Shown: positions 18,180-26,528, counted from the stretch's first letter. The stretch: 64,000 bases of DNA from JBCCCJ01 sp039029315 (GCA_039029315.1 JBCCGK010000022.1:57056-121055); one strand, 5' to 3'. The notes: generated by a model from the letters alone, not told the origin. Program-made: numbers and translations.

Positions 18180-18917
18180 ATGAAGTTAACATTCAAACTA
18201 TTCCCCATAGATCAGATTACCGACGCTCACTCAACGCATTGTTGGAAGTTGATGGAAGAGAATTATGATCATGTGAAGCAGGAAACCTTTCTCAAGGACT
18301 TGCAAAACAAGGACTATGTCGGAATCTTGTTCGATGAGAAGGATGAAATAAAGGGATTTACCACCTTTGGGGTGAACCCTAACAGCTGTGGTACCCAGGA
18401 ATACAGCATTTTGTTTTCGGGAGATACGATCATTCATCCTGCTTGTTGGGGGACACAAGAAATGATTCGGGGAGGTGTGCGTGCAGCCGGCAGCATCATG
18501 GCGACTGATCCTGAAAAAAAATGGTATTGGTTCCTGATTTCAAAAGGTCATCGAACGTATTTGTATCTGCCCTTGTTTTTTCATCAATACTATCCTGCCA
18601 GGGACAGCCATCGCCACCATCCGGCCTATCAACAAATTGTGGATAGATGCGCTTCCTTTATGTTTCGGGAGGCATGGCAGGCAGACAAAGGCATCATTCG
18701 CTTTCCGCAAAAACTTGGACAACTCAAGTCCTCCCTGGCAGCATCTACCTGGCAAAAGAAAAAGAATCCCAATGTTGCTTTCTTTTTGGAGAAAAATCCC
18801 TATTTCCATGAAGGGGAAGAACTCGCCTGTCTGACAGAGTTACACCCTGACAATGTCCACATCAGACTCCGGCAGGAATTGATCAATGGAATGCAACAGC
18901 CAGCCTATGCCCATTAA
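18180..18917 (+). CDS. Uncharacterised protein, possibly an acyltransferase (GNAT-like)
   Basis: 245 residues. No domain is recognised with certainty. The order of elements suggests an acyltransferase fold: FLKDLQNKDYVGILFDEKDEIKGFTTFGV (two strands with a turn) near residues 38-65, a central strand with IHPACWGTQEM near 85-95, and a helix followed by WYWFLISKGHRTYLYLPLFF near 115-135, as in GNAT-related N-acyl transferases. Rich in aromatic residues and histidine (SHRHHPAYQ) after the core. It lies 98 bases after the Rieske oxygenase, with GGAGG-like bases in the gap, and its end overlaps the GH3-type gene. The context implies a step on the same pathway. The GNAT reading is tentative. Confidence 0.6.
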   Translation: MKLTFKLFPIDQITDAHSTHCWKLMEENYDHVKQETFLKDLQNKDYVGILFDEKDEIKGFTTFGVNPNSCGTQEYSILFSGDTIIHPACWGTQEMIRGGVRAAGSIMATDPEKKWYWFLISKGHRTYLYLPLFFHQYYPARDSHRHHPAYQQIVDRCASFMFREAWQADKGIIRFPQKLGQLKSSLAASTWQKKKNPNVAFFLEKNPYFHEGEELACLTELHPDNVHIRLRQELINGMQQPAYAH

Positions 18918-20505
18918 TGTCAGCATAGGAGCAAAATGGGCGAATCGAATCTGGATCTATTCCCAATTTCGGGCATATAAGCAATTTCTGAGATCTTGCA
19001 AGTCTGTGATTCCAAGCCAGGAACAAAAGCTGGCAGGCTATCTCTCAGCCAATGCTGATACCCTTTTTGGGAAAGAATATGGATTTGCAAGCATGCGCGG
19101 CTATGGAGATTTTGCCAGGCAGCTGCCCATACAGGAATGGGAAGATATTCAGCCCTGGGTAGAACGAATAAGCAAGGGGGAGAAGGCCGTGCTGACAGCC
19201 GACACTGTTCTGGCCTTTGAAGAGACTTCTGGCAGTACTTCCGCATCCAAACTCATCCCCTATACGAGCAAGCTGAAACAGGAATTCGAAACAGGTATAG
19301 CTCCCTGGATGGTGGGTCTGTATCGATCGCATCCCTCTGCCTTTGATGGTCCATCATACTGGTCGATTTCTCCTGCAACAAAACAAGTCTCTCATACCAC
19401 ATCAGGTATCCCCATTGGGCTAGAGGATGATACAGAATATTTCAGTCCATTGACCCGCTACTTGCTCAAAAACATTCTTGCCATTCCTGGAGAGATCAAG
19501 AACATAGGCGATCCTCATCAATTTTACCTACAGACTCTGGTTCATTTGTTGTCTCAGGAACGCTTGTCTTTTGTGTCAGTTTGGAGTCCAAGCTTTTGCT
19601 TACAGTTGGATCAGTTTCTGCAAGATCATATAGAGAATATATTGGCCAGGCTTCATCAGCAGAAAGGGCTTTCCGCTCAACGAATGAGACAATTGAATTC
19701 TCTCCTGGGCAGGCGATTTTGCTGGAAAGATCTTTGGCCCGACCTCTCTGTGGTCAGTTGTTGGACAGATGCCCAATCATCTTTGTACATCCCTGCCCTT
19801 CAAAAGAGGATCGGCCAGGAAGTCCCTATACAGGCCAAAGGCTTGCTGGCAACAGAGGGAATCTGTTCGATACCGCTGCATCCCCAATACGCACCTGTCC
19901 TGACAATCCAATCGCATTTTTATGAATTCCGACAAGTAGAGAGTGGGGACATATTTCGAGCACATGAACTGACAGATGGACAATTGTACGAGCTGATTCT
20001 GACAACAGCCGGAGGACTTTACCGATATGCAACTGGAGATCTGATAGAAATCAATGGTTTTTTTTATCAGGCCCCCTGTTTTCGATTTGTTGGAAGAAAA
20101 AAAGTAAGTGATTTGGTAGGGGAAAAATTATCTGACTATCAGGTGAATGAAGCAATCCAGAAAATATTTGGGGCCTACCTGGAGGAGATTCGATGCCTGT
20201 TTTTGTATCCTCGTATACGATCGGGCAAATCGACCTATGTATTGTTTCTGGAACCCCGTCATGCCAGACAACTGTCCGTCGATCCCGTCAGTTTGCTTCC
20301 AGCTTTCGAGCAAGCATTGGCCGCCAATCCCTATTTTGCGCAAGCCATTCAATTGGGGCAACTGCAGACGGTCGAATGTCAGCTCCTGGATCATGGATTT
20401 TCCGACCAACTCAAGCAGTACCTTCAAACCAAAAAGAAAATCAAGGATGGAGATTGGAAAATGCCTGCCCTGTTTCAAGAGGGAAGCTTGTATCCATTGT
20501 TATAA
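18907..20505 (+). CDS. GH3-family acyl-adenylating (acyl-amide synthetase) enzyme
   Basis: 532 residues from the ATG at 18907, overlapping the preceding stop by 11 bases (18886 is an alternative start). Landmarks of the GH3 branch of the ANL adenylating superfamily are visible: the N-terminal AxxTxFGKEYGF-like segment (NADTLFGKEYGF, about 50-61), the ATP-phosphate loop FEETSGSTSASKLIPYT (about 108-124), the SE-type motif region LLATEGICSIP (about 310-320), and YRYATGDLIEINGF (about 375-388) leading to FVGRKKVSDLVGEKL (about 395-410). Plant GH3 enzymes join jasmonate, auxin or benzoates to amino acids via an adenylate; bacterial members are poorly known and often lie in biosynthetic clusters. 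Here it likely activates a carboxylic acid for amide or ester formation, perhaps with the neighbouring GNAT-like proteins. Confidence 0.87.
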   Translation: MPINVSIGAKWANRIWIYSQFRAYKQFLRSCKSVIPSQEQKLAGYLSANADTLFGKEYGFASMRGYGDFARQLPIQEWEDIQPWVERISKGEKAVLTADTVLAFEETSGSTSASKLIPYTSKLKQEFETGIAPWMVGLYRSHPSAFDGPSYWSISPATKQVSHTTSGIPIGLEDDTEYFSPLTRYLLKNILAIPGEIKNIGDPHQFYLQTLVHLLSQERLSFVSVWSPSFCLQLDQFLQDHIENILARLHQQKGLSAQRMRQLNSLLGRRFCWKDLWPDLSVVSCWTDAQSSLYIPALQKRIGQEVPIQAKGLLATEGICSIPLHPQYAPVLTIQSHFYEFRQVESGDIFRAHELTDGQLYELILTTAGGLYRYATGDLIEINGFFYQAPCFRFVGRKKVSDLVGEKLSDYQVNEAIQKIFGAYLEEIRCLFLYPRIRSGKSTYVLFLEPRHARQLSVDPVSLLPAFEQALAANPYFAQAIQLGQLQTVECQLLDHGFSDQLKQYLQTKKKIKDGDWKMPALFQEGSLYPLL

Positions 20506-20569
20506 ATTAAGCGTCCCTGATATCCCTACCATATAGTCGTCCTTCATCTGATCACAGCCTCCATTCTCT

Positions 20570-21682
20570 ATGTCCCGCTATCTATTTTCACAAGCCTCTT
20601 CCGCAGACAATGAAGCCATCCTGGAACTCATAGCCATCCCTATGCCCGGTCTGATCACACTGGCGATGGAACGAGCACCTGATTACTTTCTCGGAGCCAG
20701 GGTTCAAAATCAGGAGATTGATATTTATTGCTGTAAGGACAGTCGTGCCAATGATCGACTAGCTGGCTTGTTCAGTGTGGGCAAAAGAAAGGTGTATTTG
20801 GATGGTCGGAGACAATGGATCCCTTATTTTTCCGATTTGAGAATTCATCCAGATTATCAGCATACGCTGGTATTGATGAGAATGATCCAGTTTGTCCAGA
20901 AAGAGAGGATTCTTGGGGCAGGAGAGTATGCACAAACGGTTGTTTTTTCTGACAATGCCATCATGCAGCGACTGATTGAAAAATCACAACAACAGCAGAA
21001 AAGAAGTTTGAATTTGCCAAGCTATCACCAGTTTGGGGAATACATCACACATACAGTTGCCATAAAGCGAAAGAATCTTGCAGCGATCTCTCCCCAAATC
21101 GATCAGACCGTCAGGAAGGCGAGAGCAGAAGATGTAAGCATCATTCAGGATTTTCATGACCAATTGGCACCGCAAAAGCAATTCTATCCACAGTACGCCT
21201 TTGATCAATTAGACACGGTATACTATTCACACCTTCGGTTGGAAGACATATATCTGGCCTTTCGACAGGAGACTCTCATTGGGATGCTGGGCGTGTGGGA
21301 TCAAAAACAATTTAAGCAAACCGTCGTCGTGGATTATCAGCAACCATTGAAAGCCTTGCGCCCCCTGGCCAATGTGTTTGCTCCCTTTCATTTGCCCAAA
21401 GCAGGAACACCACTGAATTATTTTTCCCTTCACAGCATTTTGATCCAAAAGAATCAGCCAGAAGTTTTTCGCTCACTGATGAACGCGGTCTTGAAGGATT
21501 ATGAGCAAAGAGAATATGCGTACTTTCTGTGTGGCCTCGATACCCGAGATCCACTCAATCAAGCTTTTGATCATATGAAAGCAAGGAGAACTATCCTGGG
21601 GAAACATTTTCTCGTCAGCTTTGGGCGATGCCAATTGCCAGTGCCGGATTCTGTATTCTACCTTGAAGTAGGGAGGATATAG
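20570..21682 (+). CDS. Two-lobed GNAT-like acyltransferase, unknown substrate
   Basis: 370 residues. Begins with SQASSADNEAILELIAIPMPG, similar to the start of tandem GNAT proteins. It shows a strand-rich lobe with WIPYFSDLRIHPDYQHTLVLMRMIQF (about 82-108), which has the order beta4-beta5-alpha3 of an acetyl-CoA site. A second lobe follows (KARAEDVSIIQDFHDQL about 182-200, LAFRQETLIGMLGVWD about 225-240, FSLHSILIQ about 283-295). It starts 65 bases after the GH3-type gene on the same strand and is followed by a promoter-like element for pgl, so it appears to be the last gene of the cluster. It would transfer an acyl group to an amine in the pathway product; this is inference from family and context. 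Confidence 0.7.
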   Translation: MSRYLFSQASSADNEAILELIAIPMPGLITLAMERAPDYFLGARVQNQEIDIYCCKDSRANDRLAGLFSVGKRKVYLDGRRQWIPYFSDLRIHPDYQHTLVLMRMIQFVQKERILGAGEYAQTVVFSDNAIMQRLIEKSQQQQKRSLNLPSYHQFGEYITHTVAIKRKNLAAISPQIDQTVRKARAEDVSIIQDFHDQLAPQKQFYPQYAFDQLDTVYYSHLRLEDIYLAFRQETLIGMLGVWDQKQFKQTVVVDYQQPLKALRPLANVFAPFHLPKAGTPLNYFSLHSILIQKNQPEVFRSLMNAVLKDYEQREYAYFLCGLDTRDPLNQAFDHMKARRTILGKHFLVSFGRCQLPVPDSVFYLEVGRI

Positions 21683-21685
21683 TCG

Positions 21686-21693
21686 TACCTTTG
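21686..21693 (+). promoter_or_regulatory. -7 element of the pgl gene
   Basis: TACCTTTG is an exact match to TAnnTTTG, 36 bases before the ATG at 21729. A CTTG at about 21662 is in the right range for a weak -33 box. It separates pgl from the cluster upstream. Confidence 0.55.
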
Positions 21694-21728
21694 TGGTCTG
21701 AGATCATTCTAGTCTAGAGAATCAATTC

Positions 21729-22439
21729 ATGACCTTTCCCAAAAGAATTTTTCCTTCCCCAGAAGCGGTCGCTGAGGCGTTTGCAGAGCGATTGGTCCAG
21801 CTGATCAAGGAGCAAGATCATCTTACCGTAGCCCTGTCAGGAGGAAGCACACCCAAATTACTGTTCCGGTTATTGGCAGAAAAGTATCGATCAGCCGTAG
21901 ACTGGTCCAGGATACATATTTTTTGGGGAGATGAACGATGTGTACCTCCCAATGATGCTGACAGCAACTATGGGATGACGCATGATTTGTGGTTGGCACA
22001 TGTCGATATTCCAGAGCAGAACATCCACCGGGTAAGGGGAGAGGACGATCCCGCATCTGAAGCAAAGCGCTATGCATCCCTCATCAAAGATTCTCTCCCG
22101 ATGACCGAGCAGTGGCCGCAGTTTGATCTGATCATTTTGGGAATGGGAGCTGACGGACATACTGCTTCGATTTTTCCACATCAGATAGACTTGCTCCAGT
22201 CCCCGGATGTATGTGCTGTGGCTACGCATCCTGAAAGCGGTCAAAAACGAATCAGCCTGACAGGCGAAGTGCTGAATTGCGCCAAAGAAGTGATTTTTCT
22301 TGTGACAGGTGCCAGCAAAACGCCCGTCCTGGAAGAGATTTTTGGCCAAATTGGCAATTGGCAAAGCTATCCCGCTGCTCATATTCATCCTTCAGGCTCT
22401 CTTGTTTGGTATCTGGATGAAGCTGCCTGGACCTCCTGA
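21729..22439 (+). CDS. pgl: 6-phosphogluconolactonase
   Basis: 236 residues, the usual length of DevB/Pgl proteins. Signature segments: LTVALSGGSTPKLLFRLL (about 34-51), IHIFWGDERCVPPNDADSNYGM (about 62-84, including the GDER motif) and ILGMGADGHTASIFP (about 136-150). It hydrolyses 6-phosphoglucono-1,5-lactone to 6-phosphogluconate in the oxidative pentose phosphate pathway, in the cytoplasm. Glucose-6-phosphate dehydrogenase and 6-phosphogluconate dehydrogenase genes, its usual neighbours, are not present. It has its own -7 element, so it is probably independent of the upstream cluster. Confidence 0.95.
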   Translation: MTFPKRIFPSPEAVAEAFAERLVQLIKEQDHLTVALSGGSTPKLLFRLLAEKYRSAVDWSRIHIFWGDERCVPPNDADSNYGMTHDLWLAHVDIPEQNIHRVRGEDDPASEAKRYASLIKDSLPMTEQWPQFDLIILGMGADGHTASIFPHQIDLLQSPDVCAVATHPESGQKRISLTGEVLNCAKEVIFLVTGASKTPVLEEIFGQIGNWQSYPAAHIHPSGSLVWYLDEAAWTS

Positions 22440-22499
22440 ATGGAAAGATCTCCTTGTCTGCCAGCCCTCCTGTGTTTCATCTAACAAAGACCTTTATTT

Positions 22500-23171
22500 A
22501 TGCCTATTTCTCCATCCACCTTTGACTTCCTCAACGATCTGAAAGCCAACAATACGCGTGAATGGTTTCAGGATCACAAGGCCAGATATGAAGCCGCTTA
22601 TGCCAATGTGATCGATTTTGCTGATGGCCTCCTGGACAAGATGAATGAACATGATCATCTCGTTCCCATGACCGCCAAGAAATCCTTGTTTCGCATCTAT
22701 CGTGATGTACGGTTTTCCAAAGACAAATCGCCATACAAAAACCATTGGGGGGGGAGAATGAAACGAGCCACTGAAGAATTAAGAGGAGGATATTACTATC
22801 ACATAGAACCGGGCAATAGTTTCGTTGCTGGAGGATTCTGGGCACCTGATAAGGAAGATCTTAAGCGTATTCGCGATGAGTTTGCGGCTGATGCTGACCC
22901 GATTCGTGCCATTACAGCTGATCCTGATTTCGTGAAGATGTTTGGTCAGTTGAAAGGGGATGCAGTCAAGACAGCTCCCAAAGGGTTTTCGAAGGAGCAT
23001 CCAAACATTGATCTCATTCGCATGAAACAGTTCATCGTAACGCGGGAGTTCTCAGATGAATCTGTCCTTCAGGATAGCTATGTCGATGAGGTGGTCAATA
23101 CCTTCCTTGCCATGAGGCCCTACTTTGATTATATGAGCGAAGTGCTAACAACAAATGCAAATGGAGCATAG
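22500..23171 (+). CDS. DUF2461 family protein
   Basis: 223 residues, matching the compact DUF2461 family. It shows the family's conserved pattern: FDFLNDLKANNTREWFQDHKARYE at the N-terminus (about 7-30), SLFRIYRDVRFSKDKSPYKNHWGG in the middle (about 62-86), YYYHIEPGNSFVAGGFW (about 98-114), and RDEFAAD near 125. The family is widespread in bacteria and fungi without an established biochemical activity. It lies 60 bases after pgl on the same strand and may be cotranscribed with it. Followed by a repeat-bearing intergenic region. Confidence 0.88.
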   Translation: MPISPSTFDFLNDLKANNTREWFQDHKARYEAAYANVIDFADGLLDKMNEHDHLVPMTAKKSLFRIYRDVRFSKDKSPYKNHWGGRMKRATEELRGGYYYHIEPGNSFVAGGFWAPDKEDLKRIRDEFAADADPIRAITADPDFVKMFGQLKGDAVKTAPKGFSKEHPNIDLIRMKQFIVTREFSDESVLQDSYVDEVVNTFLAMRPYFDYMSEVLTTNANGA

Positions 23172-23184
23172 AAATTAAGTAAGT

Positions 23185-23428
23185 AAGGGGACACAATTAT
23201 TTGTGAGGGATATAGTGGGCATAGAGGAAATAATGGAGAAATCTTACCAATCAAGCCAGTATATCCCCTATTTCCTTTATACCCAAAATCAAACCTAATA
23301 TTGTCCATCTACTTAAGTGGGGAGACAAAATTAAACATAAAAAAATCTAATAACTCGCTGTCTGACAGCCCATTCAATATTCATAATTCTTCATTCAAAA
23401 TTGTCTCCCACTTAAGGGGACACAATTA
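23185..23428. repeat. Direct and inverted repeat cluster, probable mobile-element remnant
   Basis: AAGGGGACACAATTA occurs twice in direct orientation (23185-23199 and 23414-23428). Between them, ACTTAAGTGGGGAGAC (from 23311) is mirrored by GTCTCCCACTTAAG (23402-23415). Further inside, GGGCATAGAGGAAATA (from 23217) faces an imperfect complement near 23265-23283. No coding frame is carried. The structure suggests a short REP/MITE-like element or the scar of one. The remainder of the 504-base gap (23429-23675) holds only a low-complexity open frame (23441-23719) that I do not believe. Confidence 0.55.
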
Positions 23429-23675
23429 AATTGTAGAATTTTGTTCCTCCCCCAACCCCCACCAAAGAGGGAAATATTTGATTTCTGGCCTTGTGGGTTG
23501 ATGTCTCCCGCTGGCAGGAGAGCGAGAGGGGGGAAGATGATTGTCAAATATAAATCCACCCCTGCTTATATTTTTGGCGAAAATGTCAAAAAAATTGGCA
23601 TTTTTGCTTGCAAAAATCTAACAAAATGTGCATTTTGTGCATCCTTTTGTTCCACCGCACATCAACAAATTAACA

Positions 23676-24086
23676 ATGAAACAACTCCAACCCTATCTGG
23701 CCTTTCAGGGAAAATGTGAAGAGGCTTTGAATTTCTACGTCTCTGCTTTGGGAGGTGAAATTGTCTCGGTCATGCGGTTTTCTGAAGCGCCCAATGAGAT
23801 GCCTCCTGAATTGAGCAATAACATTTTGCATGCTGTGTTCAAGGCTGGCCAAATTGCTTTTATGGCTTCTGACGGGATGCCTGATCATCCTCATGTTGTA
23901 GGAAACAATATCAATCTGAGTATCGATCTCGATACAGAAGAGGAACAAACACAGGTATTTGACAAATTGGCTGAGGGAGGAACTGTCACCATGCCTTTGA
24001 ATGATACTTTTTGGGGATCAAGATTTGGAATGCTCGTCGATAAATATGGCATCAACTGGATGCTCAGTGTAGAGAAGCCGAAATAA
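23676..24086 (+). CDS. PhnB-like VOC-fold protein (glyoxalase superfamily)
   Basis: 136 residues from the ATG at 23676, which begins MKQLQPYLAFQGKCEEALNFY; the frame extends back to 23628 but adds no conserved sequence. The pattern PYLxFxGxCEEALNFYVSALGGEI, followed by MRFSEAP, ILHAVFKAGQIAFMASDGMPD and the C-terminal FWGSRFGMLVDKYGINWML, is that of PhnB/3-demethylubiquinone methyltransferase-like VOC proteins. These are small dimeric metal-binding or resistance-type proteins, mostly without proven function. It converges on the TIR protein gene that ends 7 bases downstream. Confidence 0.85.
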   Translation: MKQLQPYLAFQGKCEEALNFYVSALGGEIVSVMRFSEAPNEMPPELSNNILHAVFKAGQIAFMASDGMPDHPHVVGNNINLSIDLDTEEEQTQVFDKLAEGGTVTMPLNDTFWGSRFGMLVDKYGINWMLSVEKPK

Positions 24087-24092
24087 TTTTTC

Positions 24093-25607
24093 CTATTCCA
24101 TTTCCCCGATCAGGCCCAGAACTGCGAAGGTGATTTTACTTTGATTTTGCTTGATTTGTTCTTTGGACCAGAGATGGAGTCGCTGCTTTCGTTTCAGTGT
24201 ATTCCATTGATTTTCCAACGAATACAGATCATTTACAAGATCTTCATCTTCCTGATAATACGTTCGCATCAGATCAAACACCTCTACCTTGCCTTCCGAC
24301 ATGAGTTGTTCACAACGAGCTTTGAGTGCCTCGATTTCCTCTTCCTGATTGACGCTTAACAAGGAATTGGGTGCAGAAGGCTTTGTTTTGAAATTCAGGA
24401 AGGCGAGGTCTTCGGGGGGATCAGGCCAGGAATCACCGACAGGTATAGGGATAAGATCCGGCAGTCTCTCTTCTCCACCGTATCGAAGTCCAAGAGCCGT
24501 TTGGTATTCAATTTCAACTTCTTCTGACTGATTGGCTGCATCGGACCAAAACAACAAAAACACATCAGACTTTCGCAAGGCTACCATTGCATGATCTTCC
24601 CAATGATCCGAATCTTCTTTAATGTTGAGAAAGGAAGCAATTCCATTCTCTCTGAGTTTCTCCACTTGAAGATCAACAATATCCTGATCTTCAGGGGCGT
24701 AGGATAAGTAAGCTTGAGTATATCTTTGACTGGATGTCTCAACATAAGCGGTCTTATCCTGAGCTTGAGATTCTGAAGAAGAATCCATCACTGAGAGATT
24801 GAAGCGCATACGACCAACAGGGCCATTGGTATTGCTGACAATCAGCGTGCCGATGGCTTTCTTTTTTGGGTAGACCTCTGGAACATCTACATCGAACTCC
24901 ACCGACGAAGGTTGTCCAAACCATGTCAGCTGCTGGACAGGCTCAAAGAGCTCCCAATCCTCGATACTCAGTCGAAATGTCAACTGGCTTCCCCGCTCAA
25001 TGGGGGTATTGAGTGTCTTCCCACCTTGCCGTTTATTCTCGGCATCCATCTCTTTGGCCATTTCTTCCACCTCAACTCTTTGCTCATACAGATGGGCGAA
25101 CACAGAGATTAAAAAACTGGACCCTCGCTCTACCTGTTCCGGGGAGTAGACCGTCATATTGACAATGTCTCCCTGAGTTGCAGGAGCAGCATTTACAGGA
25201 GAGTCTTCCTGATTGGGAGATGAGGAGGGTTCTTCTTCTTCGATCGGGAAAACAGATCTGGATTCCTTGATCGGGAACCCGGATCGGGAGCGAGATTTGC
25301 CCGTTTTGGGCATTTCTGGCAGGGGAGAAGGATCTGGTTCAGCTGGGATCGATTCAGTTTCTTCCATTTCTATTTCTTCCTCGGCTTCCTGCTCAGGTAT
25401 ATCAGTCACAAAATCATCCACATCTTCTTCACTCATCTCCTCTTCAACAATCTCTGCAACCGCATCATCTGTATCCGATCGGTCATATTCAATGATTTTC
25501 TTAGAAGACTTAGGATATGATGCGCTACCTCCCGCATCTGGTTCTGAGGCAAATAGGTTCATCAGCCATGAGAACAATGATTGGATAAGTCGAAAAAAAC
25601 CCTTCAT
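24093..25607 (-). CDS. TIR-domain protein with C-terminal effector-associated domain (EAD11-like)
   Basis: 504 residues. 1-20: short amphipathic hydrophobic start (MKGFFRLIQSLFSWLMNLFA). 40-145: highly acidic, Pro/Ser-rich linker. 148-275: a beta-rich domain (VNMTVYSPEQVERGSSFLISVFAH, LTFRLSIEDWEL, QLTWFGQPSSVEFDVDV) that often accompanies bacterial TIRs. 297-405: TIR domain (QAYLSYAPEDQDIV, VFLLFWSDAANQSEEVEIE), with Glu367 at the catalytic NADase position and the usual SxxVxxE spacing. 420-504: helical segment (IEALKARCEQLMSEGKVEVFDLM, NTLKRKQRLHLWSKEQI, ITFAVLGLIGEM), matching the effector-associated domain 11 pattern known from bacterial conflict systems. TIR proteins of this kind usually deplete or cyclise NAD+ when a partner senses invasion. 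No partner with a matching EAD is in the window. Confidence 0.85.
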   Translation of the reverse strand: MKGFFRLIQSLFSWLMNLFASEPDAGGSASYPKSSKKIIEYDRSDTDDAVAEIVEEEMSEEDVDDFVTDIPEQEAEEEIEMEETESIPAEPDPSPLPEMPKTGKSRSRSGFPIKESRSVFPIEEEEPSSSPNQEDSPVNAAPATQGDIVNMTVYSPEQVERGSSFLISVFAHLYEQRVEVEEMAKEMDAENKRQGGKTLNTPIERGSQLTFRLSIEDWELFEPVQQLTWFGQPSSVEFDVDVPEVYPKKKAIGTLIVSNTNGPVGRMRFNLSVMDSSSESQAQDKTAYVETSSQRYTQAYLSYAPEDQDIVDLQVEKLRENGIASFLNIKEDSDHWEDHAMVALRKSDVFLLFWSDAANQSEEVEIEYQTALGLRYGGEERLPDLIPIPVGDSWPDPPEDLAFLNFKTKPSAPNSLLSVNQEEEIEALKARCEQLMSEGKVEVFDLMRTYYQEDEDLVNDLYSLENQWNTLKRKQRLHLWSKEQIKQNQSKITFAVLGLIGEME

Positions 25608-25691
25608 GGGAAATAATTTTGAATGACGATGGCATTTTCAGAACAAGTATACTCAATTTTCAAAAAAATATGACTCTTCAGGCGGTCTGTG

Positions 25692-25699
25692 TACCTTCG
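25692..25699 (+). promoter_or_regulatory. Probable -7 element of the SDR gene
   Basis: TACCTTCG, one base off TAnnTTTG, lies only 4 bases before the ATG at 25704. This predicts a nearly leaderless mRNA, an arrangement seen several times in this window. Confidence 0.4.
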
Positions 25700-25703
25700 C
25701 AAC

Positions 25704-26411
25704 ATGGAAAAAATTGCATACATCACAGGAGGGTCCAAAGGAATTGGACTCGGGATAGCTGAAGCCATGATGGCTCAAGATATGAAGGTGGCCATCACCG
25801 GTCGTACGCAGACATCATTGGATGAAGCGGTACAGCATCTTAAGGCCCTGGGCAAAGGGGAAGTGCTGGCAATTCAATCGGATGTCCGTAATCTGGCAGA
25901 TGAAGAGCGAGCCATTCAGCAGGTACTAGACAAATGGGGAAGGTTAGACGTTTGCATAGCGAATGCAGGAGTTGGACGATTTGCCTCCATTGAAGATCTC
26001 AGTGCAGAAGATTGGAATTCTGTCATTGATATCAATCTGACAGGCGTGTTTCATACAGTGAAAGCTTCCATTCCGGCCTTGAAAGAATCAAAGGGTTATA
26101 TCATCACGATAGCCAGTCTTGCAGGCACTAATTTCTTCAAGTTCGGGGCTGCTTATAATGCCAGTAAATTTGGATTGGTAGGCTTTACACAAGCAATCAT
26201 GCTGGATCTTAGACAATTTGGTGTCAAGGTGACCACCATCATGCCTGGGTCTGTCGCTACTTATTTCAACAATCGCGTGCCAACAGAAGCGGATGCCTGG
26301 AAGATCCAGCCAGAAGATATTGGCCAAATGGTTATCGACTTGTTGAATATGCATCCCCGGACCCTACCGAGCAAAGTTGAGGTACGACCATCTATTCCTC
26401 CGTCAAAATAG
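25704..26411 (+). CDS. Short-chain dehydrogenase/reductase (3-oxoacyl-ACP reductase-like)
   Basis: 235 residues from the ATG at 25704 (the frame opens at a GTG at 25689). Classical SDR features: the TGGSKGIG nucleotide-binding loop (about 9-16), NAG in CIANAGVG (about 89-96), the catalytic Ser in IASLAG (about 140), and YNASK with catalytic Tyr/Lys (about 152-156). It ends after a PGSVATYFN segment. Cytoplasmic NAD(P)(H)-dependent oxidoreductase; the glycine-rich motif does not by itself decide between NAD and NADP. The substrate cannot be read from the sequence. It is divergent from the TIR gene with 96 bases between. Confidence 0.92.
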   Translation: MEKIAYITGGSKGIGLGIAEAMMAQDMKVAITGRTQTSLDEAVQHLKALGKGEVLAIQSDVRNLADEERAIQQVLDKWGRLDVCIANAGVGRFASIEDLSAEDWNSVIDINLTGVFHTVKASIPALKESKGYIITIASLAGTNFFKFGAAYNASKFGLVGFTQAIMLDLRQFGVKVTTIMPGSVATYFNNRVPTEADAWKIQPEDIGQMVIDLLNMHPRTLPSKVEVRPSIPPSK

Positions 26412-26528
26412 GGGCAGACGAATAAGGCAATCCTGCTAATTCGAACAAAGAAGTACTATAATTTTAGGAGTTTTTGGTGAGACTTGCCACTTATGATAGC
26501 TTGCTGTAGTCTTTCCAAAAAACTCCCC

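Noticed and set aside
23441..23719. 92-codon frame upstream of the PhnB-like gene
   Set aside because: Pro/Lys-rich low-complexity translation of an intergenic region; the PhnB-like ATG at 23676 is in another frame.
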